Positions 22,270 through 31,791 of a DNA stretch of 49,010 nucleotides are shown here, one piece after another. Origin of the DNA: Clostridia bacterium (GTDB lineage: Bacteria; Bacillota; Clostridia; Oscillospirales; CAG-272); NCBI GenBank assembly GCA_017536635.1, contig JAFXHA010000024.1, positions 1 through 49,010 on the forward strand, given 5' to 3'. The position numbers and the translations under genes were made by a program. The notes beneath the pieces are model-generated. The model searched no databases, was not told where the DNA came from, and saw nothing but the letters and a program-made list of their open reading frames with translations. How positions within the stretch are numbered: position 1 is the stretch's first letter; each line of letters begins with the position of its first letter.

Positions 22270-23052
22270 ATGAAAAATATTCTTGATAAAAAAGGCTTTA
22301 TATGCGATATGGACGGTGTTATCTATCACGGTAACAAGCTTCTTGACGGAGTTTCAGAGTTCGTAAATTGGCTTATTGAAAACGATAAGAAATTCGTATT
22401 TCTTACCAATAGCCCCGAGAAGACTCCGCACGAGCTTTCTATGAAGCTTGAGCGTATGGGACTTTCCGTCTATCCCGAGCATTTCTATACCAGCGCAATG
22501 GCAACTGCGGCGTTTCTTCATTCGCAGATGCCTGGCTGTACCGCGTACGTTATCGGCGAGGCGGCTCTTTCCAAGGCGCTTTACGACCAAGGAATATATA
22601 TGAACGACGTCAACCCCGACTACGTTGTCGTCGGCGAGACTCGTACGTATAGCTTTGAGAAAATAGAAAAAGCGATAGCGCTGATCAACAAGGGCGCAAA
22701 GCTTATCGGAACCAACCCCGACACTATCGGTCCTACCGAGCAAGGCGTTATGCCCGCAACGGGATCTTTGGTCGCTCCTATTGAGATAGCAACGGGGAAG
22801 AAGGCGTATTTTGTCGGTAAGCCCAATCCGCTTATGCTTCGCCACGGACTCCGCCGCCTTGGCTGTCATAGTGAGGAGATAGCCTTTATCGGCGACCGTA
22901 TGGATACCGATATTATAGCGGGAATCGAATCAAACGTCGATACCGTGCTCGTCCTCTCGGGCGTAACAGCAAAAGAGGATATCGATAAATTCCCCTACCG
23001 TCCCAAGTACGTGCTCAGCGGCGTGGGAGATATCGTTAATAGTAAGGATTGA
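22270..23052 (+). CDS. HAD-IIA phosphatase (NagD/AraL-like)
   Basis: 260 residues. Motif I is GFICDMDGVIYHGNKLLDG (D13, D15), the NagD-type signature with Val-Ile-Tyr after the Gly. Motif II is FVFLTNSPEKTPHEL. The type IIA cap lies between (FYTSAMATAAFLHSQMPGCT to LIGTNPD). Motif III/IV is FVGKPNPLMLRHGLRRLG and IAFIGDRMDTDIIAGIES. Members dephosphorylate nucleotide or sugar phosphates and are often housekeeping phosphatases. AAAGGA precedes ATG 22270. It is monocistronic with a strong promoter and terminator. Confidence 0.9.
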   Translation: MKNILDKKGFICDMDGVIYHGNKLLDGVSEFVNWLIENDKKFVFLTNSPEKTPHELSMKLERMGLSVYPEHFYTSAMATAAFLHSQMPGCTAYVIGEAALSKALYDQGIYMNDVNPDYVVVGETRTYSFEKIEKAIALINKGAKLIGTNPDTIGPTEQGVMPATGSLVAPIEIATGKKAYFVGKPNPLMLRHGLRRLGCHSEEIAFIGDRMDTDIIAGIESNVDTVLVLSGVTAKEDIDKFPYRPKYVLSGVGDIVNSKD

Positions 23053-23092
23053 TAAAAAAGGAACACAGATATCCATCTGTGTTCCTTTTTGT
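23053..23092 (+). terminator. Rho-independent terminator
   Basis: AAAAAAGGAACACAGAT and ATCTGTGTTCCTTTTT around a short loop, then T residues. Confidence 0.9.
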
Positions 23093-23194
23093 GTGTAAAA
23101 ATAAGATTTCTAATATTTACAGTAATATTTTATCTGTTATTTTGGGATTATGTATGATATAATTAAATAAAAAAGCTAATATAAGGAGACGTTT

Positions 23195-24601
23195 ATGAAT
23201 CAAGTTAAGAAAATAGGTCAGATAATTCCCAAGCATTCAAAGGACATAAAAAATTCCAAAATAGGTCTCGGTTTCGAAAAGCTTGACAGAGACGTTTTCG
23301 ATCCCAATAAGGCTTACGACAAGGTCGCCGAATGCGGAGTAAAAAAGGCAAGGATACAGTCGGGCTGGCAGAGAACAGAGATCGAAAAGGGTATTTACGA
23401 TTTTCGTTGGATAGATGACGTCGTAGATAATTTTACCTCGCGCGGAATAGAGCCCTGGATATGCCTTTGCTATGGCAACGCGCTCTATAATGAGGAAGCG
23501 GCAACATCCTTTGGCGCGGTAGGTTATCCGCCGATATTCAACGATGAGCAAAAAAATGCTTGGTCAAATTACGTAAAAGCGACGGTCTCGCGTTACGTGG
23601 GCAAGGTGAATTATTTTGAGGTGTGGAATGAGCCTGATGGTTGGAGCTGTTGGAAGCACGGGGTTAACGCTACCGAATACGGAAACTTTGTTATAGATAC
23701 GGCGAAGGCGATCAAAGAAGCGAATCCCGATGCCAAGATTATCGGCGGAGTTACGTGGCACAGAGAGCTGAGCTATCTTAATACGGCGTTTCAGACCGGA
23801 ATGTGCGACTACATAGATTATCTTTCATTCCACGAGTACACTCCCGACGAGAGACAGGTATATGAAAGAGTCGCAACGCTGAGGGCACTCGTTAGTGAAT
23901 ATAATCCCAAGATAGAGCTTATCCAGGGAGAGAGCGGCTCGCAGTCTCGCGGCGACAGAAACGGCGCTCTTAAAAAAATAGCTTGGAGCGAGGATATACA
24001 GGCAAAGCAGCTTGCAAGGCATACTATGGCGGATCTTATCACCGACGTGCACTTTATGTCTTATTTTTCCTGTATGGATATGATAGAAGCGCTTCGCGGC
24101 AACGTCAACGATAAGGCTTCCTATCTTGATTACGGATATTTTGGAATACTTGGCGCTGAATTTGACGAGAACGGAAGATCGTCGGGCGAATATTATAAAA
24201 AGCCCTCGTATTATGTGCTTCAGAACATAGCCTCGGTATTCTCGGAGGACTTTAAGGTCTGCGAGCTGCCTATATTCGTTCACGCGGGCTATTCCGAGAG
24301 AAAGCACGAAAATCAGCTTCAAAGGTTTGAAATAGCATCGGGCTGCTTTAGACGTGATAGCGGAGACGCGTTCGTTTATTGGTATCCGAGCAATATAGTT
24401 ACGTCGAGCTACTGCTCGTCGATAACGCTTGAGTATTTCAGCAGGTATACCGATATCAAGCTTGTTGACCTTATGGACGGCTCTATATACGAGATCCCCG
24501 AAAGCAATATTGAGGACAAGGGCGACGGAGTCAAGGTCATAAAGGAGCTTCCTATAAAGGATACCCCGCTTGTTCTTACGTTTGGCGAATTTTTAGTATA
24601 A
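23195..24601 (+). CDS. Clan-A glycoside hydrolase (GH39-like)
   Basis: 468 residues, no signal peptide, so intracellular. The TIM-barrel features are KARIQSGWQRTEIEKGIYDF, YFEVWNEPDGWSCW with the acid/base Glu (W144-N-E146-P) after strand 4, YLSFHEYTPDE, and ELIQGESGSQ with the nucleophile Glu (E246) after strand 7. A C-terminal beta-rich part follows from about residue 370. The WNEP plus strand-7 Glu arrangement fits GH39 beta-xylosidase/iduronidase relatives, but the exact family is not certain. AAGGAG stands 7 nt before ATG 23195. An extended -10 (TGATATAAT, 23155-23163) is the likely promoter. It is a single-gene unit. Confidence 0.8.
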   Translation: MNQVKKIGQIIPKHSKDIKNSKIGLGFEKLDRDVFDPNKAYDKVAECGVKKARIQSGWQRTEIEKGIYDFRWIDDVVDNFTSRGIEPWICLCYGNALYNEEAATSFGAVGYPPIFNDEQKNAWSNYVKATVSRYVGKVNYFEVWNEPDGWSCWKHGVNATEYGNFVIDTAKAIKEANPDAKIIGGVTWHRELSYLNTAFQTGMCDYIDYLSFHEYTPDERQVYERVATLRALVSEYNPKIELIQGESGSQSRGDRNGALKKIAWSEDIQAKQLARHTMADLITDVHFMSYFSCMDMIEALRGNVNDKASYLDYGYFGILGAEFDENGRSSGEYYKKPSYYVLQNIASVFSEDFKVCELPIFVHAGYSERKHENQLQRFEIASGCFRRDSGDAFVYWYPSNIVTSSYCSSITLEYFSRYTDIKLVDLMDGSIYEIPESNIEDKGDGVKVIKELPIKDTPLVLTFGEFLV

Positions 24602-24610
24602 ATATAAAAG

Positions 24611-24652
24611 CAACTCAAAACCACCGATCGAAAGACCGGTGGTTTTGAGTTG
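24611..24652. terminator. Bidirectional rho-independent terminator
   Basis: CAACTCAAAACCACCG and CGGTGGTTTTGAGTTG form a 16-bp stem around a 10-nt loop. It serves the converging GH39-like and membrane-anchored genes. Confidence 0.9.
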
Positions 24653-24656
24653 TTTA

Positions 24657-25592
24657 TCATTCAAGATCAAGCGCTACTATCTTGTTTGCAAAGAAGAACT
24701 TGCCGAAGATGTATTTGTCAGATGCACTTTCGGTAAGCGTGATTATTTTTCCGTCGTAATAATCAAGTCCCTCAGCCATAGCGGGACCCTTTATCTCGCT
24801 CAGACATTTGTCAAGATAATATACAGACGCACCGTCGAGTGTCTCACCCGAATCGACGGCATCACTTTCGCTGTAAACGTAATATACGCTGTCGGTAAGG
24901 CCGTACGAGGTGGACATAACTACCTTTCCGTCGGGCGTGAAGCAGATGCCCTGAACCTTGTTGCGAATAGAATATATCCTGTCGGGCGTTGTCAGATCGT
25001 CGTGGGAGTAGCGCGACACGATAGCGTGGTGAGTGCCCTCTGCGGTTTCGTATTTGTGGTCGGTAACGTACGCGCCGCCGTCGTGAAATTCTCCAACGTA
25101 TACGTAGCTGTCATCGGCGTAGATAAATGAAGCCGAATTGTTTACGGGAATGCTCTCGTCAAGACTCAGTACGTCGCCGCACTCGGCATTAAGAACGTCA
25201 TCGACAGAGAGAATATGTACCGCCTTGCCCGATGCAATGTATATTTTGTCGCCGTGCGTAGCAATTCCACCCGCGTGTCCGGTAAATGACTTTCCGTCCT
25301 TGGAGAGTGATACGTAATATGAGTTATTATCGGTGTTGGTAACGTATATGCGGCTGGCATCCTTATCCTTCATATATCCGGAGACGAGGATCTTACCCTT
25401 GCCGTCAAGCTCACATATGCCCTGACAGACGAATCCGTCCGAAAGTCCGGGATTTTTACATACGTTGTCCTTTGCGGAATAATAATCAGAGTAAATAAAA
25501 AGCTTTGCGATATTGAGTCCGCCCCATGCGAGTACTACGATACCGACGAGAACGGATAGAATTATAAGCATGATCTTGCCAAGTTTTTTCAT
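24657..25592 (-). CDS. Membrane-anchored beta-propeller-like protein of unknown function
   Basis: 311 residues. A single N-terminal membrane anchor (IMLIILSVLVGIVVLAWGGL, residues about 8-27) is followed by an extracellular domain of repeating beta-strand segments: GKILVSGYMKDKDASRIYVT, DKIYIASGKAVHILSVDDVL, DSYVYVGEFHDGG, VQGICFTPDGKVVMSTSYGL, YYDGKIITLTESASDKYIFG. This pattern suggests a beta-propeller of about five to six blades. No catalytic motif is evident. GGAGCTT precedes the ATG at 25592 on the minus strand. Nothing nearby defines its role. Confidence 0.65.
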   Translation of the reverse strand: MKKLGKIMLIILSVLVGIVVLAWGGLNIAKLFIYSDYYSAKDNVCKNPGLSDGFVCQGICELDGKGKILVSGYMKDKDASRIYVTNTDNNSYYVSLSKDGKSFTGHAGGIATHGDKIYIASGKAVHILSVDDVLNAECGDVLSLDESIPVNNSASFIYADDSYVYVGEFHDGGAYVTDHKYETAEGTHHAIVSRYSHDDLTTPDRIYSIRNKVQGICFTPDGKVVMSTSYGLTDSVYYVYSESDAVDSGETLDGASVYYLDKCLSEIKGPAMAEGLDYYDGKIITLTESASDKYIFGKFFFANKIVALDLE

Positions 25593-25684
25593 AATAAGCT
25601 CCTAAAAATTATTGTTAATATCATTTTACCATAATTCGACAAAAAAATCAAATTTTTATCAAAAAATAAATATTAATTTTTTCG

Positions 25685-25746
25685 GGAAAAACTCCATAAA
25701 TTTATGGAATTTTTCCGTTGAACAGATGCTGTATACGTGTTATAAT
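25685..25746 (+). promoter_or_regulatory. 32-bp inverted repeat abutting the promoter of the EamA gene
   Basis: Positions 25685-25700 and 25701-25716 are inverted copies with one mismatch, around CCATAAATTTATGG. TTGAAC (25718-25723), 17 nt and TATAAT (25741-25746) follow directly. The palindrome is a candidate operator or an upstream hairpin. Confidence 0.65.
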
Positions 25747-25763
25747 ATGCGAGAGGTGATAAA

Positions 25764-26618
25764 ATGTATTACGGCTTGATTACTGTGTCCGTTATTATGT
25801 TCGGAATACAGTTTTTATTTAATGAAAGATATCAGAAGGAAAGCGGAAGTGGCATAGGATCTACGTTTATGCTTACTTTTTTCTCGAATCTTGCCGGATT
25901 TATCGTTTTACTTATAATAAATAAATTTCAGATTGGATTTACACCGTTTACCTTTTGTATTGCCTTGCTTGCGTCAATATGCGGTATTCTGTATGACTTT
26001 TGCTCGCTCAAGGCGTTTGAAAAGATAAATCTCTCATTATATTCTATTTTCGCTATGCTTGGCGGAATGCTTCTTCCGTTTATTGTAGGTATTCTGTTTT
26101 ATGATGAAGGTCTGAGCGTTGGAAAGATAGCTTGTATCATTTTTATAACCGCTGCGCTGTTTTTGACGCTTGACGGAAAGGCGCAAAAAGGCGGGACCTT
26201 ATATTATATGGGTGTGTTTGTGCTCAACGGTATGTCGGGCGTGCTTTCCAAGATATTTCAAGCCGCGCCGTTTGAAAAGACTAACGCGGAGAGCTACAGC
26301 ATATGGTCGGCGCTTATATCCATGGCAACATCATTCGTGTTTTTGGTGCTTTGGCGCAAGCGTATCAAAAAGCCGAGCGTGAGATCATATATTTATATGA
26401 TCGGTAGCGGAGCCATAAGCAAGGTAGCCAATCTGTTTTTGCTGTTTGCTCTCGCCGCACTTCCCGCATCTATGCAATATCCCTTCGTTACGGGCGGAGT
26501 TATGATCGTCTCGACCGTGATAGCCTTTTTCGGAAGAAATAAACCGTCAAAAAGGGAATTGCTCTCCATCGCGCTCGCGTTTCTCGGAACGCTGGCGTTG
26601 CTTGTGATACCGATATAA
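25764..26618 (+). CDS. EamA/DMT-superfamily transporter
   Basis: 284 residues with about ten hydrophobic segments and little hydrophilic sequence. LYSIFAMLGGMLLPFIVGIL and FYDEGLSVGKIACIIFITAA mark the end of the first half. ALPASMQYPFVTGGVMIVST and RNKPSKRELLSIALAFLGTL mark the corresponding part of the second half. Substrate unknown. GAGAGGTG precedes ATG 25764. Monocistronic, ending at a bidirectional terminator shared with the ABC gene. Confidence 0.85.
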   Translation: MYYGLITVSVIMFGIQFLFNERYQKESGSGIGSTFMLTFFSNLAGFIVLLIINKFQIGFTPFTFCIALLASICGILYDFCSLKAFEKINLSLYSIFAMLGGMLLPFIVGILFYDEGLSVGKIACIIFITAALFLTLDGKAQKGGTLYYMGVFVLNGMSGVLSKIFQAAPFEKTNAESYSIWSALISMATSFVFLVLWRKRIKKPSVRSYIYMIGSGAISKVANLFLLFALAALPASMQYPFVTGGVMIVSTVIAFFGRNKPSKRELLSIALAFLGTLALLVIPI

Positions 26619-26620
26619 AA

Positions 26621-26658
26621 TAAAAAAGGCCGCAGGCTCTTTTGAGCCTGCGGCTTGT
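26621..26658. terminator. Bidirectional rho-independent terminator
   Basis: GCCGCAGGCTC, TTTT loop, GAGCCTGCGGC, with A-rich and T-rich flanks. It lies between converging genes. Confidence 0.9.
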
Positions 26659-26662
26659 GGTT

Positions 26663-29600
26663 TTATTTGTCTCTTATAGCGTCAATAGGCTTGCGTCTTG
26701 CAATATTGTAAACGGGCAGGAAGCTCGATATGAGCGCAACTACTATGCTTACAAGCAACATCAGGATTATCTGTCTTGCACCGAAATGCAGCAGCGTGAT
26801 GTTGATGCCCTGCTTCTGCATCCAGCCATTTGTAAATATTATTGCCGCGACAGTCGTTGCCGTTGCGAGAACAAAGTTGATAAGCGCGATTATCAGCGCC
26901 TCGCTGAAGAATATCTTGAACACGTCGGACGAACGCGCTCCAACTGCACGGAGCACTCCGATCTCACGCTTCTTGTAGGATATGGAGGTAGAGATGAAGT
27001 TCATCAGCAGCAGAGCGGAGAATACCGCAAAGCCAACGCCTACCCAAAGGAATATCATAGCACCGATCTCAATGAAATCATTGAAGTTATCGAGCGTATT
27101 CATGACGGCGTTCTGGAGAGAGAACTTGAGATCTACGTTTTCGTCATATGACATTTCAACAAGATTCTGTATGGTCGCTCTATCCTTTGCGAGAGGTGCG
27201 ACCGCAAACGACCAGATGCCGTTCTCGTGCTCGGCTCTGTCCTCGGTATAGCCCCAATCGCTGTTTTCCATTTCCGCATCGTACCAGGCGGTGTAATCGT
27301 TGTAGAGCTTGTTTGAGATAATTCCCTCGGAGTAATTGCCGGATTTTATAAAGCCAACGATCTTGAGGTCGTCATATTTGTATTTTGCCGATTCATTGCC
27401 GAGCTCATAATCGTGCTCCCACAGTTCTACCTTTATCATTGACGTCAACGCATCAACGGAGAAGCCTGCGAGATCGCGTATCATATTATCTGCTTCGAGA
27501 TTCAGCTCCTTGCCACTCTTGCCACCGAATGCGTTATTTTCATATCCGCCCCATTCGGAGTTCTGTACGTAGTGATATGCGTAGAAGTCGCAAGCATAGT
27601 TGATCTTGTCAGCCTCGCCGTGCGCCTCCCATTTATCTGCGCCGTGATAATCTTCCTTTTCCATCAAAGCCAGAAAATCGTTATTCTGCCAAAGCTTACC
27701 GTGTTTTACGGTGAGGTAGGCGTCAATGCTCTTGATTATATTTTCGACATTGTATCTTTCAAACGTGATCTTGCCGTCGCTATCTGCGTTTATTTGGTTG
27801 AATACCGAAATAATATTGCTGATGACAAAGCTCGGCATATCCGTCTGTATCTCGGCGGGCAGCTCTATTCCGAGAATATCGTCGGCAATATAGGGAACTA
27901 TAGCTGCGGTTACTGCCTGATAAGCCTCGTTGCTAAGCGTGCCGCGATCCTTGAGCTCTTTGTTGTACTCGTACAGCGGCAGCTCGTACTGACCGTCATA
28001 CCACCAATTCTTGCAGAACGTTCTTGCTTCAGCCGCAGTCAGAGGCTCTGTTATTCCATGGAATTCCAAGCGGTACTTGTTTACCGCAACGGTTAGTGCC
28101 TCGCCGTCCTTGGCAAAGATATCGTCGATGTACTTATAGAGATATGCTTCATATGCGCGGTTGATATAGCTGTTATCCGAATAACTGTAGTTATTCCAGT
28201 TTTCCTCTCCGCAAATAGCCTTGAGTGTTTCCTCAAGCTCCGCTACGTTTACCGTTATGGTGGCATTGTAGGGCATAAAGCGATTTATGTAATTTTCGGG
28301 AATAATTATCTCATTGTCAGCAAGCGTTGTGCGCGCCACACCGTCGGTCCAATTGATCTCAAGGTCCTTCAGAACCGAATCGCTTGCCAAATTGTTATAG
28401 GTTTGAGTATATTGCTCTTTGAGTGATACGTCGAATTTCTCGTCGCTTTCATTGGGGTTCTTAAAGGCTTCTGTGGGGCTGAGCTTTACGCTGAGCATCT
28501 TGTTGCCCCAGGAGTGCATATAGGGGAATATTTCCTTGAACTGATTTGCCGACGATTTTGCAAGCGCTACGATATCATCGTTCTGCATAAATCCAAGCAG
28601 GTGCATACCGTAGTTGAGCTCGTTTGCAAGCTCTGCCTGAAGCACCATATCGGTGATGTCTGTATCGCCACCAACGTCGGGCATAGATTCATCTTTGGGC
28701 AGGAATGACTGATATCTTTCATAGTCGAAATTGGTATTGACTATGCCGACGATCTTATAGGATTGAGGAAGACCGCCGAAATTTGAGTTGAGCGTTATAT
28801 GCTTGCCTATGATCGAGTTGTCAGCACCGTTGGGATCCGAGGTTATCTTGTTTGCGTCTATCTTTTCCTCAAAGTTGGTGTTAACAAAGCCGTATTCGTT
28901 GAACTGACGGTAGAGAAGCTCGGTAATAGCTATCTCGCCTGATGTCGTGGGAAGACTGCCCGTTACGGCAAATCCCGCATCGTTTACCGATGCTTGACTC
29001 ATATTTACCATACCCGTCATTTTGCCCGTGTAAACGGTGTTTGACTGATATTGCTGATACATAGAGGAGAGGGAATATCCGCCGCCCCAGAGCTGACCGC
29101 CGTTATATACGGGAACGAAATCAAGTCCCGTTTTATCTCTGAGAGCTACGATATCGGAGTCGTTCATAAGCTCGTCGTTAAAATATGTGTTGGAGTCTCC
29201 GTCGCTGTAGGTTATCGTGTTGCGCACTCCAAGATTTACCGATGCGCTTGTAATGTTGGAATCCATCATCGAATCGACCGCAGAGGTTACCTTGTTGTAA
29301 GCTCCGAGCGTGTCGGCAAAGCCAAAGAGCGCAAACGCGATAAGTGAGAGGAAGATGGTCATTACGAGCCTGAACTTCTTGTGCTTGAGGCCGCTGGCGC
29401 CGATTCGAAGCGCGTTTTTTGCGGGAAGCTTTGATCGAATGAATTTGGAATCTTCCTTTTTGTATTCCTTGAGCTTGTAGTCGGTCTGGGTATCAGTACC
29501 CTCAAATACCGACGTGTTGCCCTCTGCGCTGATTCCGACAGCGCTTCTGAGCTCGTCGTTTATGCGCCCGTCGCTCGAGAGAATTATGTCGTTCTTGTTG

Positions 29601-30394
29601 GCTGACAGATAGTCGTTTATCATTTGCAGATCGTTTGCGGTGAGACGGTACCCGCCCTTGATGCGAAGAAGATTATCATTTATCTTCTGAATACCCTCGC
29701 TGAGCTGCACACTTTGCTTTTCGTGCTTGGTAACGTCGGAGATTATTTTTCCGTCCGAGAGCTCTATTATACGGTCAGCGTACTTTTCCGCAAAATCACG
29801 GTCGTGCGATACGATGAGCACGAGCTTTTCCTTTGAAAGCTCCTTTAGAGTGTCGAATATTTGCTTACCGGTGCTTGAGTCAAGTGCGCCCGTGGGCTCA
29901 TCCGCCATAATTATCTGCGGTTCCTTGACGAGTGCTCTGGCAATTGCCACTCTCTGCTTCTGACCGCCCGAAAGCTCGTTGGGCTTTCGCTTTGCGTAGT
30001 TGAGCAGGTCGACCTTTGCGAGAATTCCGTTTATCTTTTCGTTGGTCGCCTTTTTGCCCTGAAGCTCCAGCGCAAGACCGATGTTAGCTCCTACGGTGAA
30101 GTCGTCAAGGACGTTGTATTCCTGAAAGATAAATCCGATAAAGGTGTTTCTGTAAGCGTCGAAATCAGATCCGCCGAAATCCTTCGACGATCTGCCCTTG
30201 ATTATAAACTCTCCGCTGTCATAGCTGTCAAGACCGCCCATAATATTAAGAAGGGTAGACTTACCGCTTCCCGATTTACCGAGAATAAATACCATACCCG
30301 ATTCGGGGAAGGCAATGCTGACGTTATCGAGAGCTTTGACGCTCTCGCCTGTTTTAGATCTATACGTTTTGTTTAAATTGCGTATTTCAAGCAT
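26663..30394 (-). CDS. ABC transporter: fused ATPase and large FtsX/MacB-like permease
   Basis: 1243 residues. The N-terminal ATPase (1-~225) has Walker A GKSGSGKSTLLNIMGGLD, signature LSGGQKQRVAIARAL, Walker B IIMADEPTGALDSS and the switch His in VSHDRDF. A linker leads to a first membrane helix near residue 345 (FRLVMTIFLSLIAFALFGFA), then an extracellular domain of roughly 700 residues. Three C-terminal membrane helices of the FtsX domain follow (GAMIFLWVGVGFAVFSALLL; ALIIALINFVLATATTVAAI; IILMLLVSIVVALISSFLPV), with ISYKKREIGVLRAVGARSSD between. MacB/LolCD-type proteins act as mechanotransmitters rather than ordinary pumps. The unusually large extracellular domain and absence of a linked two-component system leave the role open. 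AAAGGAGAA precedes the ATG. Confidence 0.9.
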   Translation of the reverse strand: MLEIRNLNKTYRSKTGESVKALDNVSIAFPESGMVFILGKSGSGKSTLLNIMGGLDSYDSGEFIIKGRSSKDFGGSDFDAYRNTFIGFIFQEYNVLDDFTVGANIGLALELQGKKATNEKINGILAKVDLLNYAKRKPNELSGGQKQRVAIARALVKEPQIIMADEPTGALDSSTGKQIFDTLKELSKEKLVLIVSHDRDFAEKYADRIIELSDGKIISDVTKHEKQSVQLSEGIQKINDNLLRIKGGYRLTANDLQMINDYLSANKNDIILSSDGRINDELRSAVGISAEGNTSVFEGTDTQTDYKLKEYKKEDSKFIRSKLPAKNALRIGASGLKHKKFRLVMTIFLSLIAFALFGFADTLGAYNKVTSAVDSMMDSNITSASVNLGVRNTITYSDGDSNTYFNDELMNDSDIVALRDKTGLDFVPVYNGGQLWGGGYSLSSMYQQYQSNTVYTGKMTGMVNMSQASVNDAGFAVTGSLPTTSGEIAITELLYRQFNEYGFVNTNFEEKIDANKITSDPNGADNSIIGKHITLNSNFGGLPQSYKIVGIVNTNFDYERYQSFLPKDESMPDVGGDTDITDMVLQAELANELNYGMHLLGFMQNDDIVALAKSSANQFKEIFPYMHSWGNKMLSVKLSPTEAFKNPNESDEKFDVSLKEQYTQTYNNLASDSVLKDLEINWTDGVARTTLADNEIIIPENYINRFMPYNATITVNVAELEETLKAICGEENWNNYSYSDNSYINRAYEAYLYKYIDDIFAKDGEALTVAVNKYRLEFHGITEPLTAAEARTFCKNWWYDGQYELPLYEYNKELKDRGTLSNEAYQAVTAAIVPYIADDILGIELPAEIQTDMPSFVISNIISVFNQINADSDGKITFERYNVENIIKSIDAYLTVKHGKLWQNNDFLALMEKEDYHGADKWEAHGEADKINYACDFYAYHYVQNSEWGGYENNAFGGKSGKELNLEADNMIRDLAGFSVDALTSMIKVELWEHDYELGNESAKYKYDDLKIVGFIKSGNYSEGIISNKLYNDYTAWYDAEMENSDWGYTEDRAEHENGIWSFAVAPLAKDRATIQNLVEMSYDENVDLKFSLQNAVMNTLDNFNDFIEIGAMIFLWVGVGFAVFSALLLMNFISTSISYKKREIGVLRAVGARSSDVFKIFFSEALIIALINFVLATATTVAAIIFTNGWMQKQGINITLLHFGARQIILMLLVSIVVALISSFLPVYNIARRKPIDAIRDK

Positions 30395-30434
30395 CTGTGC
30401 TTTCTCCTTTCAAAATTATTTATGAATTTATAAA

Positions 30435-30463
30435 ATTATACACTAAAAAATATTTCATTTCAA
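30435..30463 (-). promoter_or_regulatory. Sigma-A promoter of the ABC fusion gene
   Basis: On the minus strand TTGAAA (30463-30458), 17 nt, TATAAT (30440-30435), in a very AT-rich region. Confidence 0.75.
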
Positions 30464-30535
30464 TAGATTTAAAAATATTTGGATCCTATTATAAAAATGA
30501 AGCGTTGGATTTATTTATTTTAAATAAAAACACAA

Positions 30536-30571
30536 ATAAAAAGCGGTGCGAGAAACGCACCGCTTTTTATT
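30536..30571 (-). terminator. Rho-independent terminator of the malate operon
   Basis: AAAAAGCGGTGCG and CGCACCGCTTTTT around AGAAA. It lies downstream of the malic enzyme gene on the minus strand. Confidence 0.9.
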
Positions 30572-30607
30572 TGTATAGAAGTGTCTGTTAATATAAAGTA
30601 TTAACGA

Positions 30608-31783
30608 TTACTTTATTCTTGCAACGCCGCTCTTAACAGCTGCGTCGTAAACCGCCTTTGCAACGGTTGTGCCGACTCTGGGATCGAACGCCTTGGGGAT
30701 TATGTATTCCGCGCAAAGCTCATCGTCGCTTACGAGCGATGCGATAGCGTGTGCCGATGCGACCTTCATTTCCTCGTTGATCTCACTTGCTCTTGCATCA
30801 AGTGCTCCGCGGAAGATTCCGGGGAACGCGAGAACGTTGTTTATCTGATTCATAAAGTCGCTTCTGCCTGTGCCGACTACTGCCGCGCCTGCTTCGAGCG
30901 CAAGCTCGGGAGTGATCTCGGGAACAGGGTTTGCCATCGGGAATACGATAGCTCCGTCGTTCATAGAAGCTACCATCTCCTTGCTTACGATTCCGGGTGC
31001 CGAAACGCCGATAAATACGTCAGCGCCCTTCATTGCGTCTGCAAGCGTGCCGTCAAGAGAATCCTTGTTCGTAAGCGAAGCAAGCTCTGCCTGAGGAGCG
31101 GTCATGCCGTCCTTGCCGGGCACGAGAGTGCCTATTCTGTCGCAAACGATCATATTCTTGACGCCCATGCTGAGCAGAAACTTAGCGATAGCCGTTCCGG
31201 CGCTACCTGCACCGTTGATAACTACACGAACCGTATCAATGCTCTTGTCGACCACCTTTAGAGCGTTGAGCAGAGCAGCACCGAGAACGATAGCCGTTCC
31301 GTGCTGATCGTCGTGAAAGACGGGAATATCGCAGATCTCCTGCAATTTTCTTTCTACCTCAAAGCAACGGGGAGCCGAGATGTCCTCAAGGTTGATTCCG
31401 CCGAAACTTCCGGATATGAGGTATATAGTGCGTACCAGCTCGTCAACGTCCTTGCTCTTGATGCAGAGTGGGATAGCGTCAACGTCGCCGAATGCCTTGA
31501 AGAGAAGAGCCTTGCCTTCCATAACGGGCATTCCCGCTACGGGGCCTATATCGCCAAGACCGAGAACCGCAGTGCCATCAGTGATAACGGCTACGGTGTT
31601 CCATCTGCGAGTGAGCTCAAAGGACTTGCTCTCGTCCTTCTGGATCTCCAAGCAGGGAGTAGCAACACCGGGGGTGTACGCAAGGGAAAGATCGTCGCGG
31701 TCTTTTACCGGAACTCTTTGAGTAACCTCTATCTTACCTTTCCATTCATAGTGTTTTTTTAGCGATTCTTCTGCGTAGTTCAT
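30608..31783 (-). CDS. NAD(P)-dependent malic enzyme
   Basis: 391 residues, the short bacterial malic enzyme form. It decarboxylates malate to pyruvate with reduction of NAD(P). Seen: VKDRDDLSLAYTPGVATPCL (catalytic Tyr region), WNTVAVITDGTAVLGLGDIG, the MEGKALLFKAFGDVDAIPLC segment with the conserved Lys, PVFHDDQHGTAIVLGAALLN for metal and substrate, and the Rossmann motif VVINGAGSAGTAIAKFLLSM. PMANPVPEITPELALEAGA completes the family signature. Cofactor choice is not settled by eye. It is 8 nt downstream of the malate dehydrogenase-family gene, so the two form an operon. Confidence 0.95.
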   Translation of the reverse strand: MNYAEESLKKHYEWKGKIEVTQRVPVKDRDDLSLAYTPGVATPCLEIQKDESKSFELTRRWNTVAVITDGTAVLGLGDIGPVAGMPVMEGKALLFKAFGDVDAIPLCIKSKDVDELVRTIYLISGSFGGINLEDISAPRCFEVERKLQEICDIPVFHDDQHGTAIVLGAALLNALKVVDKSIDTVRVVINGAGSAGTAIAKFLLSMGVKNMIVCDRIGTLVPGKDGMTAPQAELASLTNKDSLDGTLADAMKGADVFIGVSAPGIVSKEMVASMNDGAIVFPMANPVPEITPELALEAGAAVVGTGRSDFMNQINNVLAFPGIFRGALDARASEINEEMKVASAHAIASLVSDDELCAEYIIPKAFDPRVGTTVAKAVYDAAVKSGVARIK

Positions 31784-31791
31784 TGTTTATC

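Noticed and set aside
26982..30000. Plus-strand open frames opposite the large ABC gene
   Set aside because: They are antisense shadows without ribosome sites or motifs; the minus-strand frame has complete ABC motifs.
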